A program made the translations under genes and the position numbers. Below are positions 50,836-59,121 of a DNA stretch of 64,000 nt, piece by piece (the stretch's first letter is position 1; each line of letters begins with the position of its first letter). A model generated the notes under the pieces. That model was not told the origin of the DNA. It searched no databases and worked only from the letters and a program-made list of their open reading frames with translations. Origin of the DNA: Dawidia cretensis (GTDB lineage: Bacteria; Bacteroidota; Bacteroidia; Cytophagales; Cyclobacteriaceae); the NCBI RefSeq assembly GCF_018598175.1, contig NZ_JAHESE010000027.1:1-64000 (forward strand). The letters run 5' to 3'.

Positions 50836-51429
50836 TTATGTGTGTGGATGCTCGAAGGGGTGCAGTATACGTTGTGTAATGTCACGCAGCAGCGGTGTAG
50901 GAGAAGATATAATGTCCCAGCTGTTCCAACGCAGATAACGGCCGAGGTAGATTCCAAAGCCCGATAACAACAAGGTACCCACAGCGACACACCAACCTAT
51001 CCAGGGACGGAAGCGTGTGGCAAAAACGGACTGTATATCCATAATCGAAGCATAACCGAGCATCAGCCCATTCCAGGCAAAGAAAAGGATCAAAGCCAGG
51101 TCGTACCAATACGGCACACCCGGGCGCGGTCGAAGGTGAAATAAATCTGTCAGGATATAGGGCGCGTTGGGTAAGAATGCCAGCCAGGTTGCGAATAATA
51201 ACAGAAAGCTAAAAGTACCCAGACGGTGATGGTATAATACCAGCAGGGTGCTGATAATATAAGGAATAAGGGCCAGGAAAATATTCCAAACTAGAAACAC
51301 GAATGTAATACGGGTAGTGTATTGCACGCGAAGAGCCACCAGGGTTACGCACAAAATGGTGGTGAGCGAGAAAATAAAGAGAATGGAAAGTCGGTTATGT
51401 TCTTTCAGGCGGTGAAACAGGTTCGTCAT
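50836..51429 (-). CDS. DUF1361 membrane protein, apparently C-terminally truncated
   Basis: A 197-residue protein with five membrane segments. The DUF1361 hallmark is FLPNAPYILTDLFHLRPRPG followed by YDLALILFFAWNGLMLG, and later RYLRWNSWDI. The start at 51429 (MTNLFHRL) is taken over 51453. The frame stops at HPFEHPHT, exactly where relatives are expected to have a last membrane helix, and that helix is encoded in frame past the stop. Function unknown for the family. Confidence 0.78.
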   Translation of the reverse strand: MTNLFHRLKEHNRLSILFIFSLTTILCVTLVALRVQYTTRITFVFLVWNIFLALIPYIISTLLVLYHHRLGTFSFLLLFATWLAFLPNAPYILTDLFHLRPRPGVPYWYDLALILFFAWNGLMLGYASIMDIQSVFATRFRPWIGWCVAVGTLLLSGFGIYLGRYLRWNSWDIISSPTPLLRDITQRILHPFEHPHT

Positions 51430-51455
51430 GTGTAATGCTTTAATACCTTTCACGG

Positions 51456-51485
51456 GCCAGCCGGAAGAAAGTTATTCCGGCTGGC
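51456..51485. repeat. Inverted repeat between DUF1361 and aldo/keto reductase genes
   Basis: GCCAGCCGG and CCGGCTGGC form a perfect 9-bp stem with a 12-nt loop. It follows the aldo/keto reductase stop on the minus strand. There is no U-run, so termination is uncertain. Confidence 0.55.
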
Positions 51486-51537
51486 GACAAATTCCTCTGT
51501 TTCATCCTGACGCCCGGCTAACCGGGTAGTCGGAAAA

Positions 51538-52437
51538 CTAGCCCGGGATTTCGCCGCGAGAGGCGATATACAGCTCGTACCAATCCTGATGGCCGAGGTT
51601 AATATTAAAGGCATCGGCAATATTGCGAATACGCTGTTCTTCTTTTGTACCAATCAGCGGTAACGCGCCCAACTTGATCAGCCAGGCCGCAGCGACAGAC
51701 TCAATGTCGACGTTATACTTCTGCGCAAACTCTTGCAGCTTCTTCCGCACGCGCACTGCACGTTCATCCGTGCCGCTCACGATCTGCCCGCTAGCCACGG
51801 GTGCCGACGCCAGCGGACGCATATACCGTTGCTTGATGTAGTCGACTTGGCCGTTGTCCAGCGCCGAGGTGTTCAATAAGTTCAGCTCCAGATGATGGGT
51901 TACGATCGGCGTATGCATATACGACGCCAGTAATTGATGTTGGAACACAGAGAAGTTTGCCACCCCAATGCTACGCGCCTTTCCCGACTTTAGAAGTTGT
52001 TCCAGGGCAATAGCCGTCTCCTCCAGATTGGAAATAGGATCCAGGTGGTCGAGCAGGAAAATATCAATATAATCTGTATTGAGCCGGCGCAGCGAATTTT
52101 CAACGCTTCGCTGAATATGTTGCGCCGATGTGTCGTAATGTTTCACTCGTACATCCGGCTGGTCCGGACCAGGCACGCGCAGGCCACATTTTGTGAACAA
52201 CACCAGGTCTTCGCGCTTAAAAGACTTCTTGCGAATCAACTGGCCAAACATCTCCTCGCAACGGGAAGAACCGTACGTATCGGCATGATCGAATGTATTA
52301 ATACCCAGTTCCAGACACAGGCTGACGATCTTTTCCATAGACACAGATTCAGTAGCCGCATCGTCGTGCCATCGGTAAAAGCCATAGACGGCAGGAGAAA
52401 CTTTGGGGCCGGCATCACCGAGATAGATTTTTTCCAT
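51538..52437 (-). CDS. Aldo/keto reductase
   Basis: A 299-residue NADPH-dependent oxidoreductase of the (alpha/beta)8 AKR fold. The tetrad is present: Asp50 and Tyr55 (FDHADTYG), Lys83 (FTKCG) and His131 (LLDHLD). The cofactor region near the C-terminus reads LPLIGTKEEQRIRN. The N-terminal GFYRWHDD and the overall layout are closest to the YdhF group. The substrate cannot be inferred. Confidence 0.92.
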   Translation of the reverse strand: MEKIYLGDAGPKVSPAVYGFYRWHDDAATESVSMEKIVSLCLELGINTFDHADTYGSSRCEEMFGQLIRKKSFKREDLVLFTKCGLRVPGPDQPDVRVKHYDTSAQHIQRSVENSLRRLNTDYIDIFLLDHLDPISNLEETAIALEQLLKSGKARSIGVANFSVFQHQLLASYMHTPIVTHHLELNLLNTSALDNGQVDYIKQRYMRPLASAPVASGQIVSGTDERAVRVRKKLQEFAQKYNVDIESVAAAWLIKLGALPLIGTKEEQRIRNIADAFNINLGHQDWYELYIASRGEIPG

Positions 52438-52614
52438 AAGGTTATGATTACTTCAGTACTACTACAAGTATCGGATTTAATACGAAACAAAAAAATGGGG
52501 GGCGAATTTCTGCCGGGGATTTGGCCCTGGTCAGAAAGGCTGCTGAACGTTAGGGAGCGCTGTTTGGCGCAGGTGAGCCAGTGGTGAGGAAGGCTGACGG
52601 GTAACAGAGCAGTG

Positions 52615-52657
52615 GGAAGAAACCTGAAGTCTAAGGATCAATACCTTAAACTTCAGG
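52615..52657 (-). terminator. Hairpin terminator of the NUMOD4-HNH gene
   Basis: CCTGAAGTCTAAGG and CCTTAAACTTCAGG (one mismatch) form a 14-bp stem with a 7-nt loop; on the minus strand TTTCTT follows. Confidence 0.7.
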
Positions 52658-52666
52658 CCCCGGGCC

Positions 52667-53236
52667 TTAAACCTTTACGTGGCCCCAGTTCTCTCCAATC
52701 TTGATACGGTGGATCTGCATGTCAGAAACACGGAACTTCTTGGCGAGCGCCTTCAGGGTGGGTTGTTTCTTTGACTTGAAAAGCGCGACCTTGATCTGCT
52801 TTACCTTGTCGGCCGTAAGCTTCGGGCCTTCTTCCGGATTCATACGCAGCAATACATTGGGATCCTTCTTGGCATGTTCGATCTGATCTTCATGCTTCAC
52901 CCATTTGAGGTTAGAAGCTTTGTTGTTTTCCTTCTTGTGATCGACGTGGATCACAAAGGTCTGCTTCGTACCGCCCTGCTTGCAGAAGTATTCTGCGACA
53001 AGCCGATGAATGTAGTAATTCTGGCGAGTATCCTCCCGGCCTATAGTAATGCTCGGGTAGCCTTGCGTTAAGCGCGGTTTCAGGATATAGCCATCTTCCA
53101 GCTCAGACTTAAAGCTTACAATCCGTCCTTTATCCGATACGGCGTATCGCTTGGTGGTTGTGCCTTTCTTCAGTTTCAATTCCTTCCAGGTCTCTCCGGC
53201 GAGGAATTTTAGTTTAGATTGTTTAGTTGTTGCCAT
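52667..53236 (-). CDS. NUMOD4-HNH endonuclease-like protein
   Basis: A 189-residue protein: a NUMOD4 motif (about 13-60; WKELKLKKG, YAVSDKGRIVSFKS), an HNH-type core with IHRLVAEYF, His97-Val-Asp99-His100, Asn104/Asn105 and Asn109 in ASNLKW, and a C-terminal helix-turn-helix (about 140-185). These are parts of free-standing homing endonucleases. It is not inside an intron. It may be an active selfish nuclease or a domesticated DNA-binding protein; the HNH residues look intact. Confidence 0.83.
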   Translation of the reverse strand: MATTKQSKLKFLAGETWKELKLKKGTTTKRYAVSDKGRIVSFKSELEDGYILKPRLTQGYPSITIGREDTRQNYYIHRLVAEYFCKQGGTKQTFVIHVDHKKENNKASNLKWVKHEDQIEHAKKDPNVLLRMNPEEGPKLTADKVKQIKVALFKSKKQPTLKALAKKFRVSDMQIHRIKIGENWGHVKV

Positions 53237-53754
53237 AATATGTAGAAATTAATAGGGTAAGGGTTCAGGAGAAAGTTGCGTCGGCCGATGCAATAAGTGT
53301 ACCGACCCCCGGGCTATCGTGCGCGCATACGCTTGCCACGGTGGACTTGCGCGACAAGGAAAGACAAGGGAGTGAAATAAGTTTCGTACAATGATACCAT
53401 GGAACCAGCTGCCTCCTTTCAATGACGAAAGGAAGTACATACAACTGGTAAGGGTAGGCCTTCGAACCATGTTTATAGCTAAGTCTAATGCTTTTACCAT
53501 CCGACAACCTGTAGGACAGAGGACATCAGGAAACCAGACTGGGTAGACTTTGAGCCTTATTAAAGTAAAGACTATTTTTGATAAAGGACAAGTGTTTAGC
53601 GAAAAAGGTAACAGTTTTTCGTAGAATAGACGATAAAGGATATGGGTTGATGTCTATGCCTGACCAGTTGCGGTTCAGTTGTATAGTATATTTTCTCAGG
53701 GCATAGGCAGACCGGTATCTGGCGCTTGCTAGCCAATAACCAGCCACTCCGGTA
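53237..53754. other. 518-bp region without a recognised gene
   Basis: Short open frames on the minus strand (up to 83 codons) have no coding features and overlap one another. The only structure seen is a 6-bp hairpin, CCTTTC with GAAAGG (about 53416-53433). It is flanked by the HNH gene and the zinc-finger gene. No tRNA or terminator was found. Confidence 0.4.
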
Positions 53755-54129
53755 TTACCCCAAAAATTCTTTCTTTACCACCAATAAGTAATAATCATTT
53801 TCAATCTGCAGGTAGCCCTGCTCGTAGCAATAGATGTACCGCGATCCTTCCTTCGTAGTATACAAACTTGTAAAGTGCTTGAAGTCGAATCCGCGACTGA
53901 CGAGTTTCTCCCGGCCAACCCGATTCTTACCATCCGGATTCAAGTCCATGAGAATACGCCGGTTCTTGCGTAGGATATTGTTTACGTTGCGCATGTAGTT
54001 CGTGTCGTCACTGTTCAACCGGTTATTATACGCACTGCGACAATGATCAGAACAAAACTTCTTATCAACGCGGCCTCTTATGGCCGTCCCGCACTCCGTG
54101 CAGGACTTAGTTAAGCTTTCAGACATCAT
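53755..54129 (-). CDS. Small protein with N-terminal zinc finger
   Basis: A 124-residue protein. Four cysteines (Cys10, Cys13, Cys26, Cys30; CTECG and CSDHC) make a zinc finger like those of DUF2116-type proteins. The rest is basic and contains RVGREKLVSRGFDFKHFTSLY and a C-terminal YCYEQGYLQIENDYYLLVVKK beta-hairpin. Conserved hypotheticals of this layout occur in Bacteroidota; function unknown. It is divergent from ssb. Confidence 0.7.
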   Translation of the reverse strand: MMSESLTKSCTECGTAIRGRVDKKFCSDHCRSAYNNRLNSDDTNYMRNVNNILRKNRRILMDLNPDGKNRVGREKLVSRGFDFKHFTSLYTTKEGSRYIYCYEQGYLQIENDYYLLVVKKEFLG

Positions 54130-54150
54130 ACAAAATCACAAACAATCCGT

Positions 54151-54190
54151 TTACAAACGGCTACAAACGAATGTAAACGAATATAAGCGT
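54151..54190. promoter_or_regulatory. Four 10-bp tandem repeats in the divergent ssb region
   Basis: TTACAAACGG, CTACAAACGA, ATGTAAACGA and ATATAAGCGT follow one another with exactly 10-bp spacing, so one DNA face is repeated. CCGTTTACAAACGG at the left end is itself a palindrome. The block begins 21 bp before the zinc-finger gene and about 90 bp before ssb; it is a likely operator. Confidence 0.5.
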
Positions 54191-54277
54191 TTATCATACG
54201 ATTATGGCATTTTTCTTCCACCAATTTTGACCCAACACAAAAGCAACCAGTAATCAATAAAATAAATACATATAGCT

Positions 54278-54619
54278 ATGAGAAACTTAAGAAACAGTGT
54301 ACAACTAATCGGAAACGTAGGATCAGCTCCCGAAGTAAAAACCTTCAACAGCGGAAGAGTTAAGGCCTCTTGTTCAATGGCAACCAATAGCTCCTATAAA
54401 AATCAAAAGGGGGAAAAGATTGAAGAGACGCAATGGCACAACCTTGTGTTTTGGGGAAAGTTGGCAGAAGTAGTGGGCGAGCATGTGAAGAAAGGAAATG
54501 AAATTGCCATCGAGGGCAAGCTCATACACCGCGCGTACGATAACACCCAGGGAGAGAAACGCTACATCACCGAGATCACCGTAAACGACATGGTCATGCT
54601 TGGCAGCAAGAGAAAGTGA
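54278..54619 (+). CDS. ssb: Single-stranded DNA-binding protein
   Basis: A 113-residue OB-fold protein: LRNSVQLIGNVGSAPEVKTF, a DNA-contacting segment, then TQWHNLVFWGKLAEVVGEHVKKG and the final ITVNDMVMLGSK. It lacks the acidic C-terminal tip of the main cellular SSB and is short, as in accessory SSBs of Bacteroidota. It is followed by a strong terminator. Confidence 0.93.
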   Translation: MRNLRNSVQLIGNVGSAPEVKTFNSGRVKASCSMATNSSYKNQKGEKIEETQWHNLVFWGKLAEVVGEHVKKGNEIAIEGKLIHRAYDNTQGEKRYITEITVNDMVMLGSKRK

Positions 54620-54666
54620 GCAAGCGAAAAAAAGCAAGATGTTACTTCGTTAGCGGTTAACCCGAG

Positions 54667-54693
54667 GCCTGGCCCAAGCGCCAGGCTTTTTTT
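54667..54693 (+). terminator. Intrinsic terminator after ssb
   Basis: GCCTGGC and GCCAGGC form a perfect 7-bp stem with a 6-nt loop, followed by seven T residues. Confidence 0.93.
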
Positions 54694-54792
54694 GCGCCGC
54701 CCGCCACCCGTTGATCACCGTTCGGTCTCCCGATTCAGTTTTTGAGACCAATCGTCCTACAACGGGTTCATCGAAAATTGTACATTGCGGGG

Positions 54793-56793
54793 ATGAATTT
54801 GCTGTATCCTTCGTTTTTGTGGGCATTGGGTGTACTTGCTGTACCCATCATCATCCATCTCTTTAACTTCCGCCGGGCAACCCGTATATATTTTTCCAAT
54901 ACACGGTTCCTGCGACAAGTAAAGGAAGCCTCCACCGCGCGCCGTAGACTGAAGCACTATCTCATCCTGGCAGCACGACTGTTGTTCCTGCTTTTCCTGG
55001 TCATCACATTCTGCCAGCCCGTCATCCCGGCCAAAGACCAATTAGCCAATAGTCGGGCCATTGTGGTCTATCTCGATAACTCGCAAAGCATGTCCGCCCG
55101 CCTCGAAGACAAAACCCGGGGCCTGGACGCCGCAGCCCAGATGGCGCGCAGCATCGTCTCCATGTTTCCCCCCGACACCCGCTATAAGCTCATAACCAAC
55201 GATTTTGCGCCATTTTCAAATACCTTTAAGACCGGTGCCGAGATTCAGGACCTGCTGACGCAGCTCCGACTTTCACCCATAACGCGGTCCATGCAAGAGG
55301 TTGCCGAAAGAATCACACAAGACGCAACGTCCGGGCAATCCCAGGAAGTGTTCTGGATCGCAGACTTTCAGAAATCAACCGCCGGCAAGATTGACCACAC
55401 GCTCGACTCCGTAGCCCGCTGGCACCTGGTACCCATTCGTTTTCAACCCATGTCAAATATCTTTGTTGATTCGGCATACCTCGAGAATCCTTTTGCGGCC
55501 GGTGGCGAGAAAAATGTGCTGCAAGTAAACGTGCGTAACGACGGTGCACGAGAAGCCGATCAGGTAAACGTCAAGCTGCTGGTAAACAACGTCCAAACAG
55601 GGGCCGCCACTGTGAGCATCCCGGCCGGAGGTATGACCGAGATCAATTTCGACCTGGCGACAGGATTGTCCGGACTTCACAACGCTGTCATTAGCTTCAA
55701 CGACTTCCCGGTAACCTTTGACAATACCTTTAACCTGGCCCTAAACTTTGCCGACAAGATTCGGGTGGTGGAAGTTAAAAGCATTACAGCCTCCGAGGCG
55801 GTTCAGAAGGTATACGGCAATCAGCAAGTATTTGCCTATAAAGGATTTGCAGTTGGCAATTTCAATTACAATGAGTTGGACCAGGCTGACCTCGTAGTCA
55901 TGAACGGGCTCAATAACATCGAGCCCTCGCTCGTCGGCGCCGTGCGCAGCCACCTGCAAAACGGAGGAACAGTGCTGATCGCCCCCGGTGCGGAACCGCA
56001 AGTAGAAGGATGGAAAAATGCGCTGGCATTGCCCGCGTTGAACACCGTTCCCCAGGAAGCAATGGTCGAACTGGATCGCCCGGACTTTTCGAATCCTTTT
56101 TTTGAAAACGTGTTTGAAGAAAAATCCGTATCACTGGCCATGCCCAAAGCCAGCCGGGTCTGGGAGTGGGGGAGCGATCGGTCAGCCATTCTGCGATTCA
56201 AAAATGACCAGCCATTCTTGTCTATGTTTGACCAGGGTGGTAAACTGTACATGTTGGCGAGCAGCCTCGACCGGGATCACACAGACTTTCATCAACATGC
56301 GCTGTTCGTTCCCGTCATGTATCGCCTGGCGGCCAGCAGCAAAAAACAGGAAGGCAGATTATATTACTCGTTGAACGAGACCTTCATCCCGCTACGGCTC
56401 GATAGTCTTCCCCGCGACGTGCCCGTGCGCCTGGTAGGAAAAGAAGAGGTGATTCCCGGACAGCGGGTCGTTGGAGATAACGTCTTCCTCGACATCCCGG
56501 GCTTTTCGGTCGAACAAGGATTTTATAAGATTGTGGCTCAAGAGGATACCGTTGGCTTAATCGCCTTCAATGTTAACAAGGCAGAATCCCTGATGGAACA
56601 ATATACAGGCGAGGAGGTCAAAGCCCTGGCAGCAGGGGGTGAAAACGTCAGTATTTTCGAGGCTTCCTCTATCGACGCTTTTAGCAACGAAATAAAGGAA
56701 CGATATTTGGGCACGCCGTTGTGGAAATATGCGTTGATGGCAGCGCTACTCTTTCTACTGGCGGAGATCCTCTTGATTCGCTTTCTAAAATAG
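54793..56793 (+). CDS. BatA-domain membrane protein
   Basis: A 666-residue protein. The start at 54793 (MNLLYPSFLW) begins directly with the BatA (aerotolerance regulator) N-terminal domain: LAVPIIIHLFNFRRATRIYF, FLRQVKEASTARRRLKHYL and a second membrane helix. A VWA-like region follows (VVYLDNSQSMSARLED), then extracytoplasmic domains and a C-terminal membrane helix (about 645-662). This is the layout of Bacteroidota BatA-like proteins with unknown function. It is the first gene of a tight six-gene unit. Confidence 0.87.
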   Translation: MNLLYPSFLWALGVLAVPIIIHLFNFRRATRIYFSNTRFLRQVKEASTARRRLKHYLILAARLLFLLFLVITFCQPVIPAKDQLANSRAIVVYLDNSQSMSARLEDKTRGLDAAAQMARSIVSMFPPDTRYKLITNDFAPFSNTFKTGAEIQDLLTQLRLSPITRSMQEVAERITQDATSGQSQEVFWIADFQKSTAGKIDHTLDSVARWHLVPIRFQPMSNIFVDSAYLENPFAAGGEKNVLQVNVRNDGAREADQVNVKLLVNNVQTGAATVSIPAGGMTEINFDLATGLSGLHNAVISFNDFPVTFDNTFNLALNFADKIRVVEVKSITASEAVQKVYGNQQVFAYKGFAVGNFNYNELDQADLVVMNGLNNIEPSLVGAVRSHLQNGGTVLIAPGAEPQVEGWKNALALPALNTVPQEAMVELDRPDFSNPFFENVFEEKSVSLAMPKASRVWEWGSDRSAILRFKNDQPFLSMFDQGGKLYMLASSLDRDHTDFHQHALFVPVMYRLAASSKKQEGRLYYSLNETFIPLRLDSLPRDVPVRLVGKEEVIPGQRVVGDNVFLDIPGFSVEQGFYKIVAQEDTVGLIAFNVNKAESLMEQYTGEEVKALAAGGENVSIFEASSIDAFSNEIKERYLGTPLWKYALMAALLFLLAEILLIRFLK

Positions 56794-56799
56794 AGATTA

Positions 56800-58059
56800 A
56801 TGAAAATCTTAATCCAGTCTCCGGAAATTATAGATCCCCAGTCATCCTTCCATAAAAAAGAAAAAAACGTATTGCTAAACAATGGCCGTATCGTCGAAAT
56901 AGGCGATAAAAACTACTCGGCCGACCGCGTCATTAAAGCCGAAGGAATGAAGCTGTCCATCGGGTGGTTTGATCTCGGCACCTTCGTAGGAGACCCCGGA
57001 TTAGAGCACAAAGAAGATCTCGAGTCGGCGTCCAAAGCCGCCGCCGCCGGAGGCTTTACCGAAATAGCCGTACTGCCCAACACAGTACCCTCCGTCCAAT
57101 CAAAGAACGAGGTCGCATATATCACCCGGGGTAACGACAATCGCCTGGTGCAAATACACGCACTGGCGTCTGTAACCCGCAATAACAAAGGTGAGGAGCT
57201 AACAGAAATGATCGACCTCCACGAGGCTGGAGCAGTAGCCTTTACAGATGGCCTCAAGCCGATCTGGCATACCGACATCCTGTTGAAGTCGCTGCAGTAC
57301 CTGCAAAAATTTGACGGCCTCCTCATCGACCATCCGGAAGATATTTGGTTAAATATGTTCGGCCAGATGCACGAAGGCCTTCAAAGCACCATGCTGGGAT
57401 TGAAAGGCATGCCGCGTATTGCCGAAGACATCATGGTAAGCAAAAGCCTCGAGCTGTTAGGCTATGCCGGCGGCCGTCTACACCTCTCGCGCCTGTCGAC
57501 AGGAAAAGCGGTCGATCTGATACGAAACGCCAAAAAGAAATTACAGGTGAGCTGCGACATGGCAGCATACCAACCGTTGCTCGACGACACGGCATTGGTA
57601 GACTTCGATACCAACTACAAAGTCAATCCGCCACTGCGCGAGAAAGCTGACAACGACGCCCTCATCAAGGGGCTTCGCGACGGTACTATCGACGTCCTCT
57701 GCTCGGGGCATACGCCCCACGAAGAAGAAAGTAAAAGCCTGGAGTTTGACATGGCCGACTTCGGCTTGATCAACCTCCAAACCTTTGGCGCCAACCTCGT
57801 GGCCCTGTCCAAAGCAGTCGACCTGGATGTATTACTGGAAAAAGTAACCATAAACCCCCGGAGATTACTCAACCTGGAGATACCACGCATCGAGGTCGAG
57901 GAGAAAGCCAACCTCACACTGTTTGACCCCGATAAGACCTGGACATTAGACGACCGGACGAACCTGTCGAAGGCTAAAAACTCGCCCTGGTTTGGAAAAG
58001 AAATCACCGGCAAGGTCGTAGCAGTATTTAACAACAACCGGCAACGGACGGAGGACTGA
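56800..58059 (+). CDS. Dihydroorotase-like protein lacking metal ligands
   Basis: A 419-residue amidohydrolase-fold protein of the dihydroorotase group, starting 7 nt after the BatA-like gene. The zinc motif D-x-H-x-H-x-R-x-P-G is degenerate: DLGTFVGDPG (58-67) lacks both His and the Arg. The later His is missing in SCDMAAYQP (about 247-255), and the catalytic Asp is Gly in CSGHTPHEE (about 301-309). Such inactive homologues exist as PyrC', the structural partner of aspartate transcarbamoylase in some bacteria. Catalytic activity is not expected. Confidence 0.85.
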   Translation: MKILIQSPEIIDPQSSFHKKEKNVLLNNGRIVEIGDKNYSADRVIKAEGMKLSIGWFDLGTFVGDPGLEHKEDLESASKAAAAGGFTEIAVLPNTVPSVQSKNEVAYITRGNDNRLVQIHALASVTRNNKGEELTEMIDLHEAGAVAFTDGLKPIWHTDILLKSLQYLQKFDGLLIDHPEDIWLNMFGQMHEGLQSTMLGLKGMPRIAEDIMVSKSLELLGYAGGRLHLSRLSTGKAVDLIRNAKKKLQVSCDMAAYQPLLDDTALVDFDTNYKVNPPLREKADNDALIKGLRDGTIDVLCSGHTPHEEESKSLEFDMADFGLINLQTFGANLVALSKAVDLDVLLEKVTINPRRLLNLEIPRIEVEEKANLTLFDPDKTWTLDDRTNLSKAKNSPWFGKEITGKVVAVFNNNRQRTED

Positions 58060-58070
58060 GTGGTAAGCGT

Positions 58071-58595
58071 ATGAAACAGCCTCTGTTAAAGCTATCAATC
58101 CGGTATGGCCTCGTAGCGGGAGTGATGGCCTCCGCCGTATTAGTGGCCATGTTTTACATGGGAAGACACCCCGCCATGGTTTCTCCCTTCCTGGATTTTC
58201 GCATCATGGTCTTTGGTATCTTTATCTTTTTCAATTTGAAGGAGTTGCGCGATTATTACCAGGGCGGCGTGCTGTACTTTTGGCAGGGTATGATCGGCGG
58301 TGGATTGATTGTGCTTATCGCTACTGTGGTATCATCGCTGGGCCTGCAACTCTTCGGTAGTTGGGAAGGAGAATTTGTCAGTCAGTACATCAAACAAATG
58401 ACCGACTACTTAAAAACCTTCCCCAAAGAAGACATCGAACGGATCGGAAAAGATGTCTATGAACGTAATTTGAACGACCTCCCCGAGACTAATATCCGGA
58501 AGCTGGTGGAAACGTATTTTGCGCAGGGTATCGCCATTGGCTTTTTTGTGAATATCATTCTTTCGGTAATCCTGAGACGGCAACCTAAACCCTAA
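58071..58595 (+). CDS. DUF4199 membrane protein, first copy
   Basis: A 174-residue protein with four membrane helices and a hydrophilic segment between helices 3 and 4 (YIKQMTDYLKTFPKEDIERI). The ISTMVFG-like second helix (FRIMVFGIFIFFNLKEL) fits DUF4199. It follows the dihydroorotase-like gene by 11 nt. Function unknown. Confidence 0.82.
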   Translation: MKQPLLKLSIRYGLVAGVMASAVLVAMFYMGRHPAMVSPFLDFRIMVFGIFIFFNLKELRDYYQGGVLYFWQGMIGGGLIVLIATVVSSLGLQLFGSWEGEFVSQYIKQMTDYLKTFPKEDIERIGKDVYERNLNDLPETNIRKLVETYFAQGIAIGFFVNIILSVILRRQPKP

Positions 58596-58602
58596 AAACG
58601 AT

Positions 58603-59118
58603 ATGGAAAACATTGTAGCCAAGCCCAGCACTTTTTCGGTAGGACTGAAATGGGGTCTGATTTCGACCTTGATTCACGTTATTGTTTTTTTGACTACTTC
58701 TTTGGTCGGAATAGACCCCTTCGATCAAAAAATGGCATTCCTAAATATCCCGCTTAGTATTGCAATCCTCATCCTGGCACACAAAGCATTTAAGGACGGC
58801 GGCGATGGATTTATGACCTATGGCCAGGGAATCGCAATCGCCTTTTGGATCTCATTATTTGGCGTAGTCATCGGTGGCTTGTTCACCTTCGTGTACACAA
58901 ACTTCGTAGACACTGCCTTGATGGAGACCTACTATCAAAAACAGATGGATGCAATGAGCGAAAAGAAAATGAGCGACCAACAGATCGAAATGGCCATCAC
59001 GTGGACCAAGAAGCTGTTTTGGCCCATTTACGTGTTTTTTGGGATTTTCTTTGGCGTATTACTCGGCCTAATTGTTACTATCTTTACGCATAAAAAGAAT
59101 CCAGAACCGACATTTTAA
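58603..59118 (+). CDS. DUF4199 membrane protein, second copy
   Basis: A 171-residue four-helix protein and a diverged paralogue of the previous gene: FLNIPLSIAILILAHKAFKDG, FMTYGQGIAIAFWISLFGVV and YQKQMDAMSEKKMSDQQIE fit the DUF4199 layout. Gap 7 nt before and 3 nt after, so it is cotranscribed with the glycosyltransferases. Confidence 0.85.
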   Translation: MENIVAKPSTFSVGLKWGLISTLIHVIVFLTTSLVGIDPFDQKMAFLNIPLSIAILILAHKAFKDGGDGFMTYGQGIAIAFWISLFGVVIGGLFTFVYTNFVDTALMETYYQKQMDAMSEKKMSDQQIEMAITWTKKLFWPIYVFFGIFFGVLLGLIVTIFTHKKNPEPTF

Positions 59119-59121
59119 TTC

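Noticed and set aside
53249-53507. Two overlapping minus-strand open frames of 80-83 codons.
   Set aside because: No domain, no signal and mutual overlap; no sign that either is translated.
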